Shown here: positions 4,856 to 5,295 of the stretch, piece by piece
Layout of the letters: the number at the start of each line of letters is the position of its first letter
Position numbering within the stretch: the first letter of the stretch is position 1
Origin: Microcaldota archaeon
GTDB taxonomy: Archaea; Micrarchaeota; Micrarchaeia; Anstonellales; VGKX01
Assembly (NCBI GenBank): GCA_021823945.1
Contig: JAKALW010000096.1
Location: forward strand, 1 to 5,295
Direction of reading: 5' to 3'
DNA length: 5,295 nucleotides
Translations under genes and position numbers: made by a program
The notes under the pieces: model-generated
Databases searched by the model: none
Seen by the model: only the letters and a program-made list of their open reading frames with translations
Told to the model about the DNA's origin: nothing

Positions 4856-4902
4856 TTCAGGATTTGGGCATCCCCGCGCCAAAAAAAAGCCGGCATTTGA
4901 TT
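4826..4902. repeat. Partial duplication of the pop5 3' end
   Basis: Bases 4826-4857 (the last codons and stop of pop5) and 4870-4902 align with about 26 of 33 columns identical, including shared CCCGCGCC, a purine run, GGCA and TGATT. The copies are offset by 44 bp. One frame of the second copy again reads IPAPKK, like the pop5 tail. A short tandem duplication that has diverged is the simplest explanation. Confidence 0.55.
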
Positions 4903-4927
4903 TTGGCGGCAAATTGGGGCATTTTTT
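4872..4927 (+). terminator. Probable terminator after pop5
   Basis: CGCCAAAA (4877-4884) is the exact inverse of TTTTGGCG (4901-4908). An outer CCCC (4872-4875) can pair with GGGG (4916-4919), and TTTTTT follows at 4922-4927. The inner loop contains the self-complementary GCCGGC (4889-4894). Placement after the stop and before the next promoter supports termination. Confidence 0.5.
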
Positions 4928-4991
4928 CGCTTCAAAGCCTCCAAACATTCACAGCTCCCCTCTCCCTGATTCACATGCCATGTTTTATGCC

Positions 4992-5003
4992 TATATTTAT
5001 ATT
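4992..5003 (+). promoter_or_regulatory. TATA box for the LamG protein gene
   Basis: TATATTTATATT lies 22-33 nt before ATG 5025, with no Shine-Dalgarno between, so a leaderless mRNA is likely. Apart from this promoter, the repeat and the probable terminator, I see nothing in the gap 4856-5024. Confidence 0.6.
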
Positions 5004-5024
5004 TATGCTTGCACTAATATTCTC

Positions 5025-5295
5025 ATGGCGCAAAACTCCAGACTTATCCTAATTGTCTCGGTTATTCTGCTTTTTTCGCCTCTTTTTGCCGCATACCCTT
5101 CCGGCTTGGTGTCATACTATCCATTTGACTCCAATGCCAATGACGCTCTTGGCGTGAACAATGGCACCGTGACTGGCGCCACTTTGAATTCCACGGGCGG
5201 CAAAGTTGGAGGGGCATATGTCTTCAATGGCGGCACATCGAGCCTTGTGAACGTGAGCTACTCGAGTAGCCTTAACCTGAGCACTACGGGCTCAG
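5025..5295 (+). CDS. Secreted LamG-domain protein (3' end outside window)
   Basis: Ninety codons are visible before the window ends. A Sec-type signal peptide is clear: NSR, then a hydrophobic core at about 7-21 (LILIVSVILLFSPLF) and a likely cleavage near FAA-YPSG (residue 23). Residues 27-77 carry the opening pattern of LamG/concanavalin A-like jelly-roll domains: LVSYYPFD, NANDALGVNNGTV, GGKVGGAYVFNG and then a strand ending SLVNV. Such domains bind carbohydrates or other surface ligands and are common in large archaeal surface proteins. Ser/Thr/Asn are abundant, with several NxS/T sequons (for example NGT, NST, NVS, NLS) that could be N-glycosylated. Start ATG 5025 fits the TATA spacing. 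Total length, further domains and membrane anchor are outside view. Confidence 0.85.
   Translation, partial: MAQNSRLILIVSVILLFSPLFAAYPSGLVSYYPFDSNANDALGVNNGTVTGATLNSTGGKVGGAYVFNGGTSSLVNVSYSSSLNLSTTGS

Noticed and set aside
4486..4974. 162-codon - strand frame across pop5
   Set aside because: Overlaps the recognised Pop5 gene and its terminator completely; no supporting signals.
4864..5052. 62-codon + strand frame after pop5
   Set aside because: TTG start without ribosome site; it begins in the duplicated pop5 tail, runs through a terminator and promoter and overlaps the LamG gene start.

Overview
The window looks archaeal. It encodes three archaeal/eukaryotic-type information proteins with no bacterial counterpart (ribosomal protein eL15 and the RNase P proteins Rpp30 and Pop5). 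Several genes have a TATA-like element about 29-33 nt before the start codon and no room for a leader, which is the pattern of leaderless archaeal mRNAs. The unusually short eL15 and Rpp30, the cysteine-rich hypothetical protein and the LamG surface protein suggest a reduced-genome (DPANN-type, perhaps Micrarchaeota- or Diapherotrites-like) archaeon. That placement is inference. The standard genetic code is used (TAA, TAG and TGA all serve as stops).

Layout. Positions 2-898 (+) hold the 3' part of a gene for a cysteine-rich protein, cut by the window edge. Positions 899-1062 carry imperfect 22-23 bp repeats that run into a TATA box. Positions 1063-2160 (+) encode an unrecognised, cysteine-free, two-domain protein closed by a hairpin/T8 terminator. 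Positions 2218-2962 (-) are an AT-rich two-gene operon: an unrecognised 44-aa protein, then a Fic/Doc-family toxin. It points against its neighbours and looks like a toxin-antitoxin insertion. Positions 3018-3715 (+) hold a divergent promoter, a possible 39-aa leader ORF and eL15, ended by a hairpin/T-tract terminator. Positions 3799-3899 hold three tandem 34-bp repeats directly before the TATA box of the Rpp30 gene (3939-4415). The Pop5 gene follows (4499-4855, GTG start with Shine-Dalgarno). After a partial duplication of the pop5 3' end and a probable terminator, a leaderless gene for a secreted LamG-domain protein starts at 5025 and runs off the window.

How it works together. eL15, Rpp30 and Pop5 form the conserved translation/RNA-processing neighbourhood known from many archaea (part of the exosome/proteasome superoperon). 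Here it is split by a terminator and a new promoter. Rpp30 and Pop5 are partners in the RNase P holoenzyme. The Doc-like toxin carries Lys at the motif position linked to kinase activity in phage P1 Doc, which phosphorylates EF-Tu, so a translation target is possible but unproven. The parts least explained by known families are the 44-aa candidate antitoxin, the repeat arrays abutting two promoters, the eL15 leader ORF and the two hypothetical proteins.
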